The translations under genes and the position numbers were made by a program. From the NCBI RefSeq assembly GCF_012271785.1, contig NZ_JAAWVT010000010.1, forward strand, positions 1-64,000: a DNA stretch of 64,000 nucleotides, read 5' to 3'. Shown one piece after another: positions 44,204-52,959 of this stretch (the stretch's first letter is position 1; the number at the start of each line of letters is the position of its first letter). The DNA comes from Paeniglutamicibacter terrestris (lineage in GTDB: Bacteria; Actinomycetota; Actinomycetes; Actinomycetales; Micrococcaceae). The notes under the pieces were generated by a model, which saw nothing but the letters and a program-made list of their open reading frames with translations, was not told the origin of the DNA and searched no databases.

Positions 44204-44788
44204 GAAGTGACCATGGATACGGTAATTCGGCAGCGCCTCAAGGGACTTCGGCTGGCCAAAGGGTGGTCTTTGGACGCGCTAGCGGCGCGTTGCTATCTGA
44301 GTGCCTCGACGTTGAGCCGCATCGAAACGGGCCACCGCAGGATTGCCTTGGACCAACTCGTGCCGTTGGCCAAAGCCCTAGGCACCACACTTGACCAACT
44401 CGTGGAACCAACCGCGGACGAGGACGTGGTGATTCGACCCGAACCCGAACATCAACCGGGCATCACCACCTGGCTGCTCTCGCGGGAACATTCCCATGAC
44501 GGTAGGGCCGTGGCCAAGATGCGCATCACTCCGGAGCGCTCGCTTGAGAACCGTGAACTGAGTGTGCACCCCGGTCGCGAGTGGTTTACCGTGCTGACGG
44601 GAACCGTGTCACTGCTGCTGGGCGAACGCACCATTTTGGTACACGAGGGCCAAGCTGCCGAGTTTTCAACGATGGTCCCGCACCGCATCGGCGCGCATCG
44701 TGGGCCAGTGGAGATCTTGACGATTTTTGACCGTGAGGGAGAACGTGCCCACTTACCCGGTAGCCATGCAACGGCCCTCGAGCAGTAG
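44195..44788 (+). CDS. HTH (XRE-type) regulator with cupin domain
   Basis: The 197-residue regulator has an N-terminal XRE helix-turn-helix (LRLAKGWSLDALAARCYLSASTLSRIETGHRRI) and a C-terminal cupin barrel (about 110-190; VHPGREWFTVLTGTVSLLLGERTILVHEGQAAEFSTMVPHRIGAH) that probably binds a small ligand or metal. Two starts are possible: ATG 44195, within an inverted repeat, or ATG 44213, which has AAGAAG at ideal spacing. It is divergent from the His-rich methyltransferase, its likely target. Confidence 0.9.
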   Translation: MTQEVTMDTVIRQRLKGLRLAKGWSLDALAARCYLSASTLSRIETGHRRIALDQLVPLAKALGTTLDQLVEPTADEDVVIRPEPEHQPGITTWLLSREHSHDGRAVAKMRITPERSLENRELSVHPGREWFTVLTGTVSLLLGERTILVHEGQAAEFSTMVPHRIGAHRGPVEILTIFDREGERAHLPGSHATALEQ

Positions 44789-44826
44789 CTGCAGGCGTTG
44801 GCCCGCGGCGTGTGAGGCCTAGCGGC

Positions 44827-46050
44827 TCAGGCCGCCCGGATGCGTCGACGTCGGCGTAAGACGAGGTAGAGACCCAGCATCACGCTGAGCGCGTAGATGC
44901 CCGCAACGACCGTCCAGCCCAGTGTGAAGCCGCCGGGTGAGCCAACAATCGTTCCCATGACCAACGGGCCAATGGTGAATCCGCCGAATTGACCGGCGGA
45001 CACCATCCCTGAGGCCATGCCCATCGACGAGGAAGGGACGCCGCGCACCACCGCGGCCATCAGCACGACCGAAACGCCCAGCGCCGATGCGCCGTGCATG
45101 GCCACCGCCAGCCACAAGAGCGCCGCGGAATGGATAGCGCCGGCAGCCAAGAAAACTCCGGCCCCGGCGAGCGCCAGGGTGGCAAGCAGCAATAATAGTG
45201 GCGGGGCAGCCATGCCACGGGACATCATTCGGCCCCAGCCCACGCGTGCCGCCACACCGATGGCGCCAGCCACCGCTGCGGCCGCACCGCCAAGCACCAG
45301 AGAGAAGTTCAGTTCACGCACCGCATAGAGCGAGAGATAGATGTTCGTGGCTTGTACGCCCATGCCGTTGATGAAGCCGAAGGCTGCCAGTGCCCAGATG
45401 GTGAACCTGATGCTGGTGGGGGCAGCTGTCGGTAACCCCGAGGCTGCCGAATCCACTGAGATGGGTGTTGGCGGCAGCAGCGGGACGGCACTGAGTACTC
45501 GCAGTGCGATCACACCCAGTAGTATCGCGACGACCGCGCCCACTCCGCTGGCTCCGCGCCAGCCGATCCAGGCCGCCAGCGCCGGGAAACCCAGGGAGGC
45601 GACCAGCTGGCTCACCTGCACCCCGGATTGTTTAATCCCAATCCAGCCAATCCGTCGGTCAGCCGGTACCCGTTGGGCCAAGATCCGATTGGTCACCCCA
45701 TTGGGAAAGGACTGGGCAAGCCCGGCACAGCCGGAGGCCACCAGTAGCAACACGTAGCCGCCGGGAATCATTGCCAGCACTAGGGCCATGCTAGCTAAGG
45801 CAAAGACCAAGACCAGTAGACGAGAATCGGGCTGCCTGTCGGTGAAGCGGCCGAACACCGCGTTGCCGATGGCTCCGGCTCCGAAGCAGACAGTGGCAAT
45901 GAGGCCAAATTGGGCCTCGCTAATGGCCAGCTCGGTGATGACCAGTTCACTCACGGAGCTCAATCCGTAGGTCAGCAGGGGGCCGATGCCGACTGCCACC
46001 AGCAAGATAGCCAGCAGTGAATATCCGGGGTGTCGAGCAGCTGCCTTCAT
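44827..46050 (-). CDS. MFS transporter
   Basis: This 407-residue major facilitator protein has about 12 membrane segments. After TM2 the loop GNAVFGRFTDRQPDSR resembles the MFS G-x-x-x-D-R-x-G-R/K motif, and AQSFPNGVTNRILAQRVPADRRIGWIGIKQSGVQVSQL lies near TM5. It is a probable drug or metabolite exporter or cyanate-type permease; the substrate cannot be read. It converges with the HTH-cupin gene with a 38-base gap. Confidence 0.87.
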   Translation of the reverse strand: MKAAARHPGYSLLAILLVAVGIGPLLTYGLSSVSELVITELAISEAQFGLIATVCFGAGAIGNAVFGRFTDRQPDSRLLVLVFALASMALVLAMIPGGYVLLLVASGCAGLAQSFPNGVTNRILAQRVPADRRIGWIGIKQSGVQVSQLVASLGFPALAAWIGWRGASGVGAVVAILLGVIALRVLSAVPLLPPTPISVDSAASGLPTAAPTSIRFTIWALAAFGFINGMGVQATNIYLSLYAVRELNFSLVLGGAAAAVAGAIGVAARVGWGRMMSRGMAAPPLLLLLATLALAGAGVFLAAGAIHSAALLWLAVAMHGASALGVSVVLMAAVVRGVPSSSMGMASGMVSAGQFGGFTIGPLVMGTIVGSPGGFTLGWTVVAGIYALSVMLGLYLVLRRRRRIRAA

Positions 46051-46353
46051 CTAGGCTCTTCGCTCCTGATAGGGGTAGATTCCGGGGACCCGGGGCTGAT
46101 CACCAGTGTTTCATGTCGCGAGAGGTGAAGTGGAACCGTATGACGGGCAGTGGCGCCCCGGGCACGTACCAGGGGCGCTCATGCACCAACAAACCCAGAA
46201 GAACGGGGGAGCATGCCCATGAAGTTGCGGCCCCGGGCCGATTGAACCTCGCAAAAACCGGGCTAATCGTCGAATGACCTCAAGGTATCTGGCTCGCAAA
46301 GCGACACGCGCTAATTATTTACGCATCGCCTACGCCGGGCATAAGCTCGTTTA
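46051..46353. other. 303-base divergent intergenic region
   Basis: It lies between the divergent MFS and amidohydrolase starts and must contain both promoters. No gene, obvious dyad or RNA element was recognised. Confidence 0.5.
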
Positions 46354-47571
46354 ATGAGCATTGACGTCGAAAGCCTATATCGAGACCTGCACACCAACCC
46401 CGAACTTTCCTTTCAGGAACATCGCACCGCAGCACTGGTGCTTGAGCACCTGACCGCGCTGGGGCTAGAGGTTCAAAGTGGCATTGGCGGCACAGGGGTG
46501 GTTGGTGTCCTGAAGAACGGCAGCGGGCCAACGGTCCTGCTGCGTGCCGACATGGACGGATTGCCGGTACTTGAGGCCACCGGCCTTGACTACGCCAGCG
46601 CTGCCATCGGTACCGACGCCGACGGCCAGCCCGTCCCGGTGATGCATGCCTGCGGCCACGACGTCCATGTCACGTGTCTGCTCGGTGCCGTCGAAAAGAT
46701 GGTCGCCGAGGTCACGACCTGGTCCGGGACGTTGATAGCGCTCTTCCAGCCTGCCGAGGAAGCCGGCGGTGGAGCTGCGGCGATGGTGGCGGACGGGCTC
46801 TATGAGAAGGTGCCGCAACCGGACGTGGTCCTGGGCCAACACGTTGCGCCTTTCCCCGCCGGTTGGCTCGGCCTGCATGCCGGTGTTGCCATGGCCGCAG
46901 CCGATTCGCTGAGCATCACACTGCACGGTGTTGGTGGCCACGGTTCGCGTCCCGAAACCACCGTCGACCCGGTGCTTTTAGCCGCTGCTACCACCATGCG
47001 CCTGCAGGGCATCATTTCTCGGGAACTTGCGTCAAGTGATCAGGCGGTGCTGACGGTGGGGCAGCTTCATGCCGGCACCAAGAACAACGTCATTGCCTCC
47101 GACGCTACCCTTGGATTGAGCCTGCGCACCTTCGATGAGGGCGTGCGAGCCACGGTTCTTGGAGCCATCGAACGAGTCGTCAACGGCGAAGCCGCGGCAT
47201 CGGGATCACCGCGTCAACCGGTGATCACGCTGGAGGATCATTTCCCCATCACTTTTAATGAGCCCGAGGCCTCTGCGCGAGTGGCAGCGGCGCTCAGTGC
47301 ACGTTTTGGCGCCAACAATCTTATTGACCCGGGACCGGTTTCGGGCAGTGAGGATGTGGGAGTACTGGCCACGGCCGCGAAGGTTCCACTGGTGTACTGG
47401 TTATTGGGTGGAGCTGATCCGGAATTGTTCGCTGACTATGCCACGACCGGGCGGATGCCGGAGAACGTACCCTCGAATCACTCGCCGTATTTTGCCCCGC
47501 TGATCCAGCCGACGTTGGACGTGGGTATCGATGCGTTGGTTACGGCGGCGCGTGTCTGGCTGGCCAATTAG
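46354..47571 (+). CDS. M20-family amidohydrolase
   Basis: This 405-residue metal-dependent peptidase/amidohydrolase of the M20D type (hippurate or N-acyl amino acid hydrolase) has LHTNPELSFQEHRTA, LLRADMDGLPVLE, MHACGHDVHVTCLLGA (metal ligands), LFQPAEEAGGGA with the catalytic Glu pair, GQHVAPFPAG, and a dimerisation domain GVGGHGSRPETTVDP. The late GPVSGSEDVGVLA and NHSPYFAP complete the site. It is monocistronic; the product probably hydrolyses an N-acyl amino acid or indole-acetyl conjugate. Confidence 0.93.
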   Translation: MSIDVESLYRDLHTNPELSFQEHRTAALVLEHLTALGLEVQSGIGGTGVVGVLKNGSGPTVLLRADMDGLPVLEATGLDYASAAIGTDADGQPVPVMHACGHDVHVTCLLGAVEKMVAEVTTWSGTLIALFQPAEEAGGGAAAMVADGLYEKVPQPDVVLGQHVAPFPAGWLGLHAGVAMAAADSLSITLHGVGGHGSRPETTVDPVLLAAATTMRLQGIISRELASSDQAVLTVGQLHAGTKNNVIASDATLGLSLRTFDEGVRATVLGAIERVVNGEAAASGSPRQPVITLEDHFPITFNEPEASARVAAALSARFGANNLIDPGPVSGSEDVGVLATAAKVPLVYWLLGGADPELFADYATTGRMPENVPSNHSPYFAPLIQPTLDVGIDALVTAARVWLAN

Positions 47572-47729
47572 GAACCAGTTTGCCCCCGGTATGAGCCGCA
47601 GCCTTGAGCCGTGAGCGGATTCCGGTGGCTCTGGCCCGCCGCATAGGAATACAGCGTATGGTGAAGCCGTAGGGGTACTTTCCCCTAAAACGTGGGAATG
47701 CAGAGCATTCCCGGCTAGGACGGCACAAC

Positions 47730-47855
47730 ATGTCGAAGTCACCGCGCAAGGCAGAAACCAAGAAACCATCGAAGTCGATCAAGGAAAAGCGCGCCGAAAA
47801 GCGTACGAAGGCCGGGGAAACCATTCTTGATCCCGTGCGCAAGGTTTCAAAGTAG
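47730..47855 (+). CDS. 41-residue basic protein
   Basis: A short frame encodes a Lys/Arg-rich protein (MSKSPRKAETKKPSKSIKEK ... ETILDPVRKVSK) with the look of small conserved actinobacterial proteins that often lie near genome-maintenance genes. TAGGA precedes the ATG and a strong terminator follows the stop. No function can be assigned. Confidence 0.6.
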   Translation: MSKSPRKAETKKPSKSIKEKRAEKRTKAGETILDPVRKVSK

Positions 47856-47903
47856 TCGCGAAGCTCCGTGGCTAGGACCATCGGCCACCACCCAAAGCTT
47901 ATG

Positions 47904-47956
47904 AAAAATGCCTGTTTGGGAAGGAAGGATCCTTCCCAAACAGGCATTTTTTGTCT
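47904..47956. terminator. Bidirectional terminator
   Basis: A perfect 22-bp stem (47904-47925 with 47930-47951) with a 4-base loop is flanked by A and T tracts. It terminates both the small plus-strand gene and the minus-strand UDG-like gene that converges on it. Confidence 0.93.
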
Positions 47957-47976
47957 CGGGGTGGGACCCTGAGCCC

Positions 47977-48861
47977 TTAGCGGATACCCGCGCCGCGATA
48001 AACGCGGACCCATGTATCGGGGCTGACGCCCAGTGCACGGCGCGCCCCGGCAACGTCCACCGTCAGGGTCACCCGCCACTCGGGGCTCGGCTGGTAGGCC
48101 TTGAGCAACGGGCCGTGTAGCGTTTGGTTGCCATCGCTGACCTCAATGACGCGGCTCAGGTGCTCCGGTCCCAAATCTTCGGCGCGCACCATCGATTCAC
48201 GGCGGGGCCCCATAGGACCGCGCGGTGCGCGGACGATCGAGCGGGCCTCACGCATGGCTTCGGAGCGCCGAGCGATGCGCTGTTCGCGCTGCGCCGCGGT
48301 GCCGCTCAATGAGAGCGGGGCCGGCGAGAAGCTGGGGATGGCGGTGATGCGGGTAATCGCCTGGGGGTACTTTTTGGTGATCTTGGCCCAGAATTCTTCC
48401 GGACCCTTTCCCATGAGAATGACAGCACGCAGGTTGGGCACCAGTCGTAGCATTTTGCTCATGGGCTCAAGCCCGGCGGTCATTTCTGCGCCGGTAAGGC
48501 GTCCGGAAGCTTCTTCGCTGCGGTACCAGGGGTAGGCGTGTGCGACGAGCACCTCCTTGGCGTCGATGTTCGAGCCTTCCAGCAGCGTGGTCAGGGCCTC
48601 GGAGGCGACATTGTCATCCTCGGTGGAGACGAGGTCTTCGCCCTCGGAGGGGCGTTGCTCAGCATCGGGTGCCGGCATGAGGCACAGGATGGTGGCGTCG
48701 GTACCGCCGTTGAGGGGTGCGAAATAGGGTACGGAGCCGGAATTCTCTGGTGTAGCTGCACGCAGGTCCTCAACGAGGGAGTTAAGTGGTGCAACGTGTT
48801 CGGCCCACAACTCCGATTCCTGCGAGTGCCTGAAATCGGGGTCAATCATCTTGCGGGGCAT
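47977..48861 (-). CDS. Uracil-DNA glycosylase-fold protein, paralogue A
   Basis: The 294-residue protein is related to the protein encoded just upstream and to UDG-superfamily proteins. It has a conserved opening APLNSLVEDLRA, PYFAPLNGGTDATILCLMPAPDAE, EVLVAHAYPWY and LRAVILMGKGPEEFW. The usual motif-2 S-x-HP is replaced by SFSPAPLS, so glycosylase activity is doubtful. A C-terminal extension of about 90 residues (PRGPMGPRRESMVRAEDLG ...) is specific to this copy. Whether it repairs DNA is unknown. Confidence 0.65.
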   Translation of the reverse strand: MPRKMIDPDFRHSQESELWAEHVAPLNSLVEDLRAATPENSGSVPYFAPLNGGTDATILCLMPAPDAEQRPSEGEDLVSTEDDNVASEALTTLLEGSNIDAKEVLVAHAYPWYRSEEASGRLTGAEMTAGLEPMSKMLRLVPNLRAVILMGKGPEEFWAKITKKYPQAITRITAIPSFSPAPLSLSGTAAQREQRIARRSEAMREARSIVRAPRGPMGPRRESMVRAEDLGPEHLSRVIEVSDGNQTLHGPLLKAYQPSPEWRVTLTVDVAGARRALGVSPDTWVRVYRGAGIR

Positions 48862-49040
48862 GAAATTCTTTCATGAATATTTCGAGGGAGGGGAGCCCTA
48901 AGCATGGCACGGCTGGACGGCAAATCGATAGCCCCGGGGCCCTGAGGTAGCGGGGGTCACGTGAATCTGCGTTTTTCCCGGTGAAGTGGGCACCGGTTGA
49001 TTCGATTTTTAGCCCCTGTGCTGTGCCCGTTAGCGATACC

Positions 49041-49682
49041 TTATGAGGCTGGAGCGTGGAGGTATTGGGCAATTGCCGCCCAGACGCGTTTTTGTTCCTC
49101 GCGATCAACGGTGCGCTTGGCACCGAGCGGGTGAAGCGAACGAACGATGTGCACCCGGGGGTGCTCCGCCTGAAGCTGGGGGAGTACGGCGTCCGCTGCG
49201 TCCTGTGCCTTGCGGCCCAGGAGCAAGAGCATCTTCAGATCCCGCATCAGTCCCATGACCTCCAACAGGGCATGGCCTCCGGCGAGAGCCTGCTCGGGTG
49301 TCAGGTCTCGTTTTGGATCAAGCCGGGGCCACGGGTAGCCGTTCCAGTGGCAAAAGTCCGTCGGGCTGATATCAAATTCTGTCATCAGATGGCGTTGGCG
49401 GTCCGCTGCCCGGTCCGGGTTCCTGATGCACATGAAGCTGGTCTCTTCGCGTGGTTCTCCCGCGTCGTTGAGCACGATGAGGGCCGGTGCGTTGATCCCA
49501 CCGTGCCAGGGCGCGGCAAGCGGCAAACGGACGCCGTCGTGGTGTGTGCGCAGGGACTCAATGAGCTGATTTATGGGTGCCACATGAGGATCGTTTTGTC
49601 CGGCGAGCTGAGTGCCCCAAAAGGGGTCGCCGGCTTGGGCGCGCTTCCAGTGATCTGCCGGTGCCATGCGTGCCTCGTTCAT
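49041..49682 (-). CDS. Uracil-DNA glycosylase-fold protein, paralogue B
   Basis: This 213-residue UDG-superfamily-like protein has VAPINQLIESLRTH, LPLAAPWHGGINAPALIVLNDAG, ISPTDFCHWNGYPW, MLLLLGRKAQDAADAV and VRSLHPLGAKR, where SLHPL matches the H-containing motif 2 of glycosylases. It lies 179 bases upstream of paralogue A in the same direction. It may remove damaged bases or, like some superfamily members, act as a DNA-binding factor. A second ATG at 49667 is an alternative start. Confidence 0.7.
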   Translation of the reverse strand: MNEARMAPADHWKRAQAGDPFWGTQLAGQNDPHVAPINQLIESLRTHHDGVRLPLAAPWHGGINAPALIVLNDAGEPREETSFMCIRNPDRAADRQRHLMTEFDISPTDFCHWNGYPWPRLDPKRDLTPEQALAGGHALLEVMGLMRDLKMLLLLGRKAQDAADAVLPQLQAEHPRVHIVRSLHPLGAKRTVDREEQKRVWAAIAQYLHAPAS

Positions 49683-49825
49683 CGTTCTTTGATCCCTGGG
49701 ATGACGGTCTCAGCCAGGAGCAGGAATCGAATATACCAAGGTGCGCTGGTTGCGGCCTGCGAAACCAGCGCACGATGGGTGGGCCGTCACCGGCAGAGGT
49801 GAGGCCGCGAAATTTCGGGTGATGC

Positions 49826-50605
49826 TCAGATAGCGGACCAGCCGCCGTCCGAAGGCAGGATCACACCGTTGAGGTTGGTGCCGTCGTCGCTGAGCAGGAA
49901 CGTGATGGAGGCTGCCAGCTCGTGTGCCGCCACAGGGGCGGGAATGATGGTGCCCATGATGGGTCCCAGAACTTGCTGGGCGTGCACCGAATCCATGGGT
50001 GCCTCGATATTGGTGATCGTTGCACCCGGCGCCACGGCGTTAAAGCGTAGGCCGGCCTTGGCGTACATGACGGCCGAGTTTTTGGTGATGCCAACGACCG
50101 CGTGCTTTGAGGCGGTGTAGGCAACGCCCGCCGCCGAACCGCGGATCCCTGCCTCCGAAGCGATGTTCACCACCGAGCCGGTGCCCGCCGCGAGCATGAG
50201 CGGGACGACCGCACGGCTCAGGCGCAGGATGGAGGTGACATTGACGTTGAAGACACGTTCCCAGGTGGAGTCCTGGATTTCGTGGATTGGTTCAAACTTG
50301 TCCATGATGCCAGCGACGTTGGCCAGGCCGTGAACGGTACCTTGCGTCGCGGCAATCACCTTCGCCACCACCTCTTCGCTGGTGATGTCGCCCGCTACAG
50401 GTAGCAGATCCAAGGTGGGGTGTTCGTTGATCAGTGCATCAAGGCGTTCGGCGCTGATGTCGGCCGCGATGACTTTTCCGCCCTCTTTGGCGATGCGCAG
50501 GGCTGTGGCTTGGCCGATACCCGAGCCGGCGCCCGTCACGATGATGGTCTTACCCGCGAAGCGTCCGGGGGTGATCTGTTCCTGCCAGGTGGTTTCGGTA
50601 CTCAT
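49826..50605 (-). CDS. SDR oxidoreductase under divergent TetR control
   Basis: The 259-residue classical SDR has IIVTGAGSGIGQATALRIAKEG, LANVAGIMDKFEPI, SVVNIASEAGIRGSAAGVAYTASKHAVVGITKNSAVMYAKAGLR (Ser-Tyr-Lys with YTASK) and SDDGTNLNGVILPSDGGWSAI at the C-terminus. It is FabG-like in form. It is divergent from a TetR regulator with a perfect operator between them, so it is probably induced by its substrate, likely a small alcohol, ketone or xenobiotic. Confidence 0.92.
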   Translation of the reverse strand: MSTETTWQEQITPGRFAGKTIIVTGAGSGIGQATALRIAKEGGKVIAADISAERLDALINEHPTLDLLPVAGDITSEEVVAKVIAATQGTVHGLANVAGIMDKFEPIHEIQDSTWERVFNVNVTSILRLSRAVVPLMLAAGTGSVVNIASEAGIRGSAAGVAYTASKHAVVGITKNSAVMYAKAGLRFNAVAPGATITNIEAPMDSVHAQQVLGPIMGTIIPAPVAAHELAASITFLLSDDGTNLNGVILPSDGGWSAI

Positions 50606-50631
50606 GCTGTGGTCCCTAACGTATAAAAATA

Positions 50632-50670
50632 TTTATGACACACCTAGGTTATGACACTCTGTGTCATAAC
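50632..50670. promoter_or_regulatory. TetR operator between SDR and tetR (perfect palindrome plus extra half site)
   Basis: GTTATGACAC-TCT-GTGTCATAAC (50648-50670) is a perfect 10+3+10 dyad. A further half site TTATGACAC lies just before it at 50633. It lies between the divergent starts, closer to tetR, and should repress both genes. Confidence 0.85.
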
Positions 50671-50692
50671 TCAATGGTTCATACTTGTTGAT

Positions 50693-51286
50693 ATGCCAGA
50701 GCAGACGCAACGACCATCACTCCGCGCGTCAGGACGCCCCGTGACCATTGATCCCGAAGCTGTCGCGCGCCAAGCCCTCGAGCTTTTTGCCACCCGCGGT
50801 TACGACGCCGTGTCGATGGCGGAAATTGCTGCCGAAGCCGGGATTGGACGCAAGAGCCTCTATCGATATTTCGAGAGCAAGGCCGCGATTGTCTGGGGAG
50901 GCGCCCTGGGTGCGTCGGACGTTTCGGATCGCGTGCTTGAAGAGTCGGTGCGAAACGGTGTTGCAGTTGAGGTGGGATTGCTGGCCTCCACCGCTGCCAT
51001 CGTGGATTCACTGCCAGACCTCGAGGTGACTCGCGGACGCCTGCGCTTGATATCCGAACATGCCGAACTCATGGCGCAATCACCACTGATCTTCGAAGAA
51101 CAGCGCGGGCGGGTCGAGGATTACCTCGTGCAATGTGGGGCGCCGCAAGAAGAGGCGCACTACTTGTCGGTGGCATATTCCACCGTCAATTTCGCCGCAT
51201 GGATTCGTTGGGCGCGCGGTGTTGAAGACTCGCCCGTTAACTGCCTGGCTCGGGCGCTGGAAGTTCTGCGTTTTCCGCAGCAATAA
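50693..51286 (+). CDS. TetR-family regulator
   Basis: This 197-residue TetR-type repressor has the DNA-binding region VARQALELFATRGYDAVSMAEIAAEAGIGRKSLYRYFESKAAIVW, followed by a helical ligand domain. The ATG at 50693 (PEQTQRPSL) was chosen; a longer frame would run through the operator. Divergent from the SDR gene, its likely target. Confidence 0.92.
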   Translation: MPEQTQRPSLRASGRPVTIDPEAVARQALELFATRGYDAVSMAEIAAEAGIGRKSLYRYFESKAAIVWGGALGASDVSDRVLEESVRNGVAVEVGLLASTAAIVDSLPDLEVTRGRLRLISEHAELMAQSPLIFEEQRGRVEDYLVQCGAPQEEAHYLSVAYSTVNFAAWIRWARGVEDSPVNCLARALEVLRFPQQ

Positions 51287-51516
51287 ATGACCTGCTTTGA
51301 CCCGGTGTCGCTGGCGATTACGACACGGCCACAGACGTGATGCCCCGGTGGTCTCCGGAAGCCGAAACTTTCTGGCATAATAGACAAGTACTCGATTTGA
51401 TGTGGCCCCTCTTTCCGCGTTAAATCCTGTCCTTTTGAAGATCTGCGGTATGGCCCGCCCCACGGGTGCAGAAACAGAGCTTCGCACACGTTGAGAAAAC
51501 AGGAGTGACCACTACC

Positions 51517-51924
51517 GTGGCCGTTAAAATTCGTCTGAAGCGTTTCGGCAAGATGCGCGCCCCTTACTACCGTATCGTCGTCATGGATGCGCGCTCCAAG
51601 CGCGATGGCCGTGCGATTGAAGAAATCGGCAAGTACCACCCGACCGAAGAGCCTTCGTTCATCGAGGTCAAGTCCGATCGTGCACAGTACTGGCTCTCTG
51701 TCGGCGCACAGCCGACCGAGCAGGTTGCCGCTATCTTGAAGATCACCGGTGACTGGCAGAAGTTCAAGGGCCTCGAAGGCCAGGAAGGCACCTTGCGCGT
51801 CAAGGAAGCCAAGCCTGCTTTCGTTATCCCGGAGAAGGGCTCGGTCATCTTGCCCGAGGCCATCACCAAGAAGGCCGAAAAGCCTGCTGCCGAGGTTGAA
51901 GCAGAAGCAACCGAGGCTGAGTAA
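51517..51924 (+). CDS. rpsP: 30S ribosomal protein S16
   Basis: S16 is a small-subunit assembly protein. The 135-residue product opens [31 protein letters not shown], the family signature, continues to [18 protein letters not shown], and has an acidic C-terminal extension ([18 protein letters not shown]) usual in actinobacteria. The GTG at 51517 is chosen to begin with AVKI; a GTG 12 bases earlier sits directly on AGGAG and is less likely. It heads the rpsP-KH-rimM-trmD block. Confidence 0.97.
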   Translation: MAVKIRLKRFGKMRAPYYRIVVMDARSKRDGRAIEEIGKYHPTEEPSFIEVKSDRAQYWLSVGAQPTEQVAAILKITGDWQKFKGLEGQEGTLRVKEAKPAFVIPEKGSVILPEAITKKAEKPAAEVEAEATEAE

Positions 51925-51927
51925 CCA

Positions 51928-52167
51928 GTGCTCGTTGAGGCGCTGGATCACCTGGTTCGTGGCATCGTAGACACCCCCGAAGACGTACAGGTTGCGTTGA
52001 AGGGGAATCGTCGCGGTGACACCCTTGAGGTGCGAGTGCACCCCGAGGATCTCGGTCGGGTCATTGGTCGTCAGGGTCGCACCGCTAAGGCTTTGCGCAC
52101 CGTGGTAGCCGCACTGGCGGAGGAACCGATTCGTGTTGACGTAGTCGACACGGACCGACGCCGGTAG
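51928..52167 (+). CDS. khpA: KH-domain RNA-binding protein (KhpA/YlqC type)
   Basis: The 79-residue single-KH protein contains LGRVIGRQGRTAKALRTVVAAL, the GxxG RNA-binding loop. It lies 3 bases after rpsP and is translated with it from a GTG. KhpA-type proteins bind RNA and affect ribosome assembly and small-RNA activity. This rpsP-KH-rimM-trmD order is conserved in actinobacteria. Confidence 0.92.
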   Translation: MLVEALDHLVRGIVDTPEDVQVALKGNRRGDTLEVRVHPEDLGRVIGRQGRTAKALRTVVAALAEEPIRVDVVDTDRRR

Positions 52168-52193
52168 CCAGCCTCACCAAACACGTTTGTGTA

Positions 52194-52240
52194 ACTTTGG
52201 TCCCACCATCCGTCAAGGATTGTGGGACCAAAGTGGTTTA
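52194..52240 (+). terminator. Hairpin between the KH gene and rimM
   Basis: A perfect 13-bp stem (52194-52206 with 52222-52234) with a 15-base loop is followed by GGTTT. It probably terminates or attenuates rpsP-KH transcription before rimM. Confidence 0.65.
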
Positions 52241-52408
52241 ACGCCCAAAGTGCGACGCAACCGTCAGCGCTTCAAGGGGAGGTCTGTGCCCGCCCCCACG
52301 TAAGATTGACAATAGAAAGTGCCGGCGGGGATGCCCATCCCTTGAGGACACGCCCCGTGCCGGTCATTCTTGGCACACCCCACCAATTTGTATTCAAGGA
52401 GAAAACGC

Positions 52409-52954
52409 ATGCGCCTCCAGGTCGCCCGCATTGGCAAGCCCCACGGTATTCGCGGCGAGGTGACCGTCCAGGTGCTCACCGATGCACCCGAGGATCGTTT
52501 TGCGCCAGGTGAAGTATTTGAGGTTGAACACCCCACGTTCAAGACGCTCACCGTCGAGGGCGCGCGCTGGAACAAGGAAATTCTCCTGCTGGCCTTTGCC
52601 GAGCTGCTGGACCGCAATGCCGCCGAGACGGTCCGTGGCGCCAAGCTCTTCATCGAGACCGAAGAGGTCGAAGACGAGGGTGAGGGCTGGTACGAGCACG
52701 AACTCGTGGACCTCGAAGCCCGCGTCGGAGCGAACGTGCTCGGCAAGGTTTCCGCGTTGCGTACGGGCAACGTTCAGGACCTCTTGGTCATCAAGACCAC
52801 CGATGGCGAAGAAGTCTACGTCCCGTTTGTGGAGAGCATCGTCCCGGAGGTAAACATCGAGGGTGGCTACATCCTGATGACCCCGCCGGCTGGTCTCTTC
52901 GAGATCAACCGCGAAGACGGCACCGAGACCGACGCTCCGGCCCAGGAAGCCTAG
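52409..52954 (+). CDS. rimM: Ribosome maturation factor RimM
   Basis: RimM helps 30S head assembly by binding S19 and processing 16S rRNA. The 181-residue product has [24 protein letters not shown] at the N-terminus and a C-terminal PRC-barrel ([22 protein letters not shown] ... [21 protein letters not shown]). The ATG at 52409 follows AAGGAG. The gene lies 5 bases before trmD. Confidence 0.96.
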   Translation: MRLQVARIGKPHGIRGEVTVQVLTDAPEDRFAPGEVFEVEHPTFKTLTVEGARWNKEILLLAFAELLDRNAAETVRGAKLFIETEEVEDEGEGWYEHELVDLEARVGANVLGKVSALRTGNVQDLLVIKTTDGEEVYVPFVESIVPEVNIEGGYILMTPPAGLFEINREDGTETDAPAQEA

Positions 52955-52959
52955 GCCCC

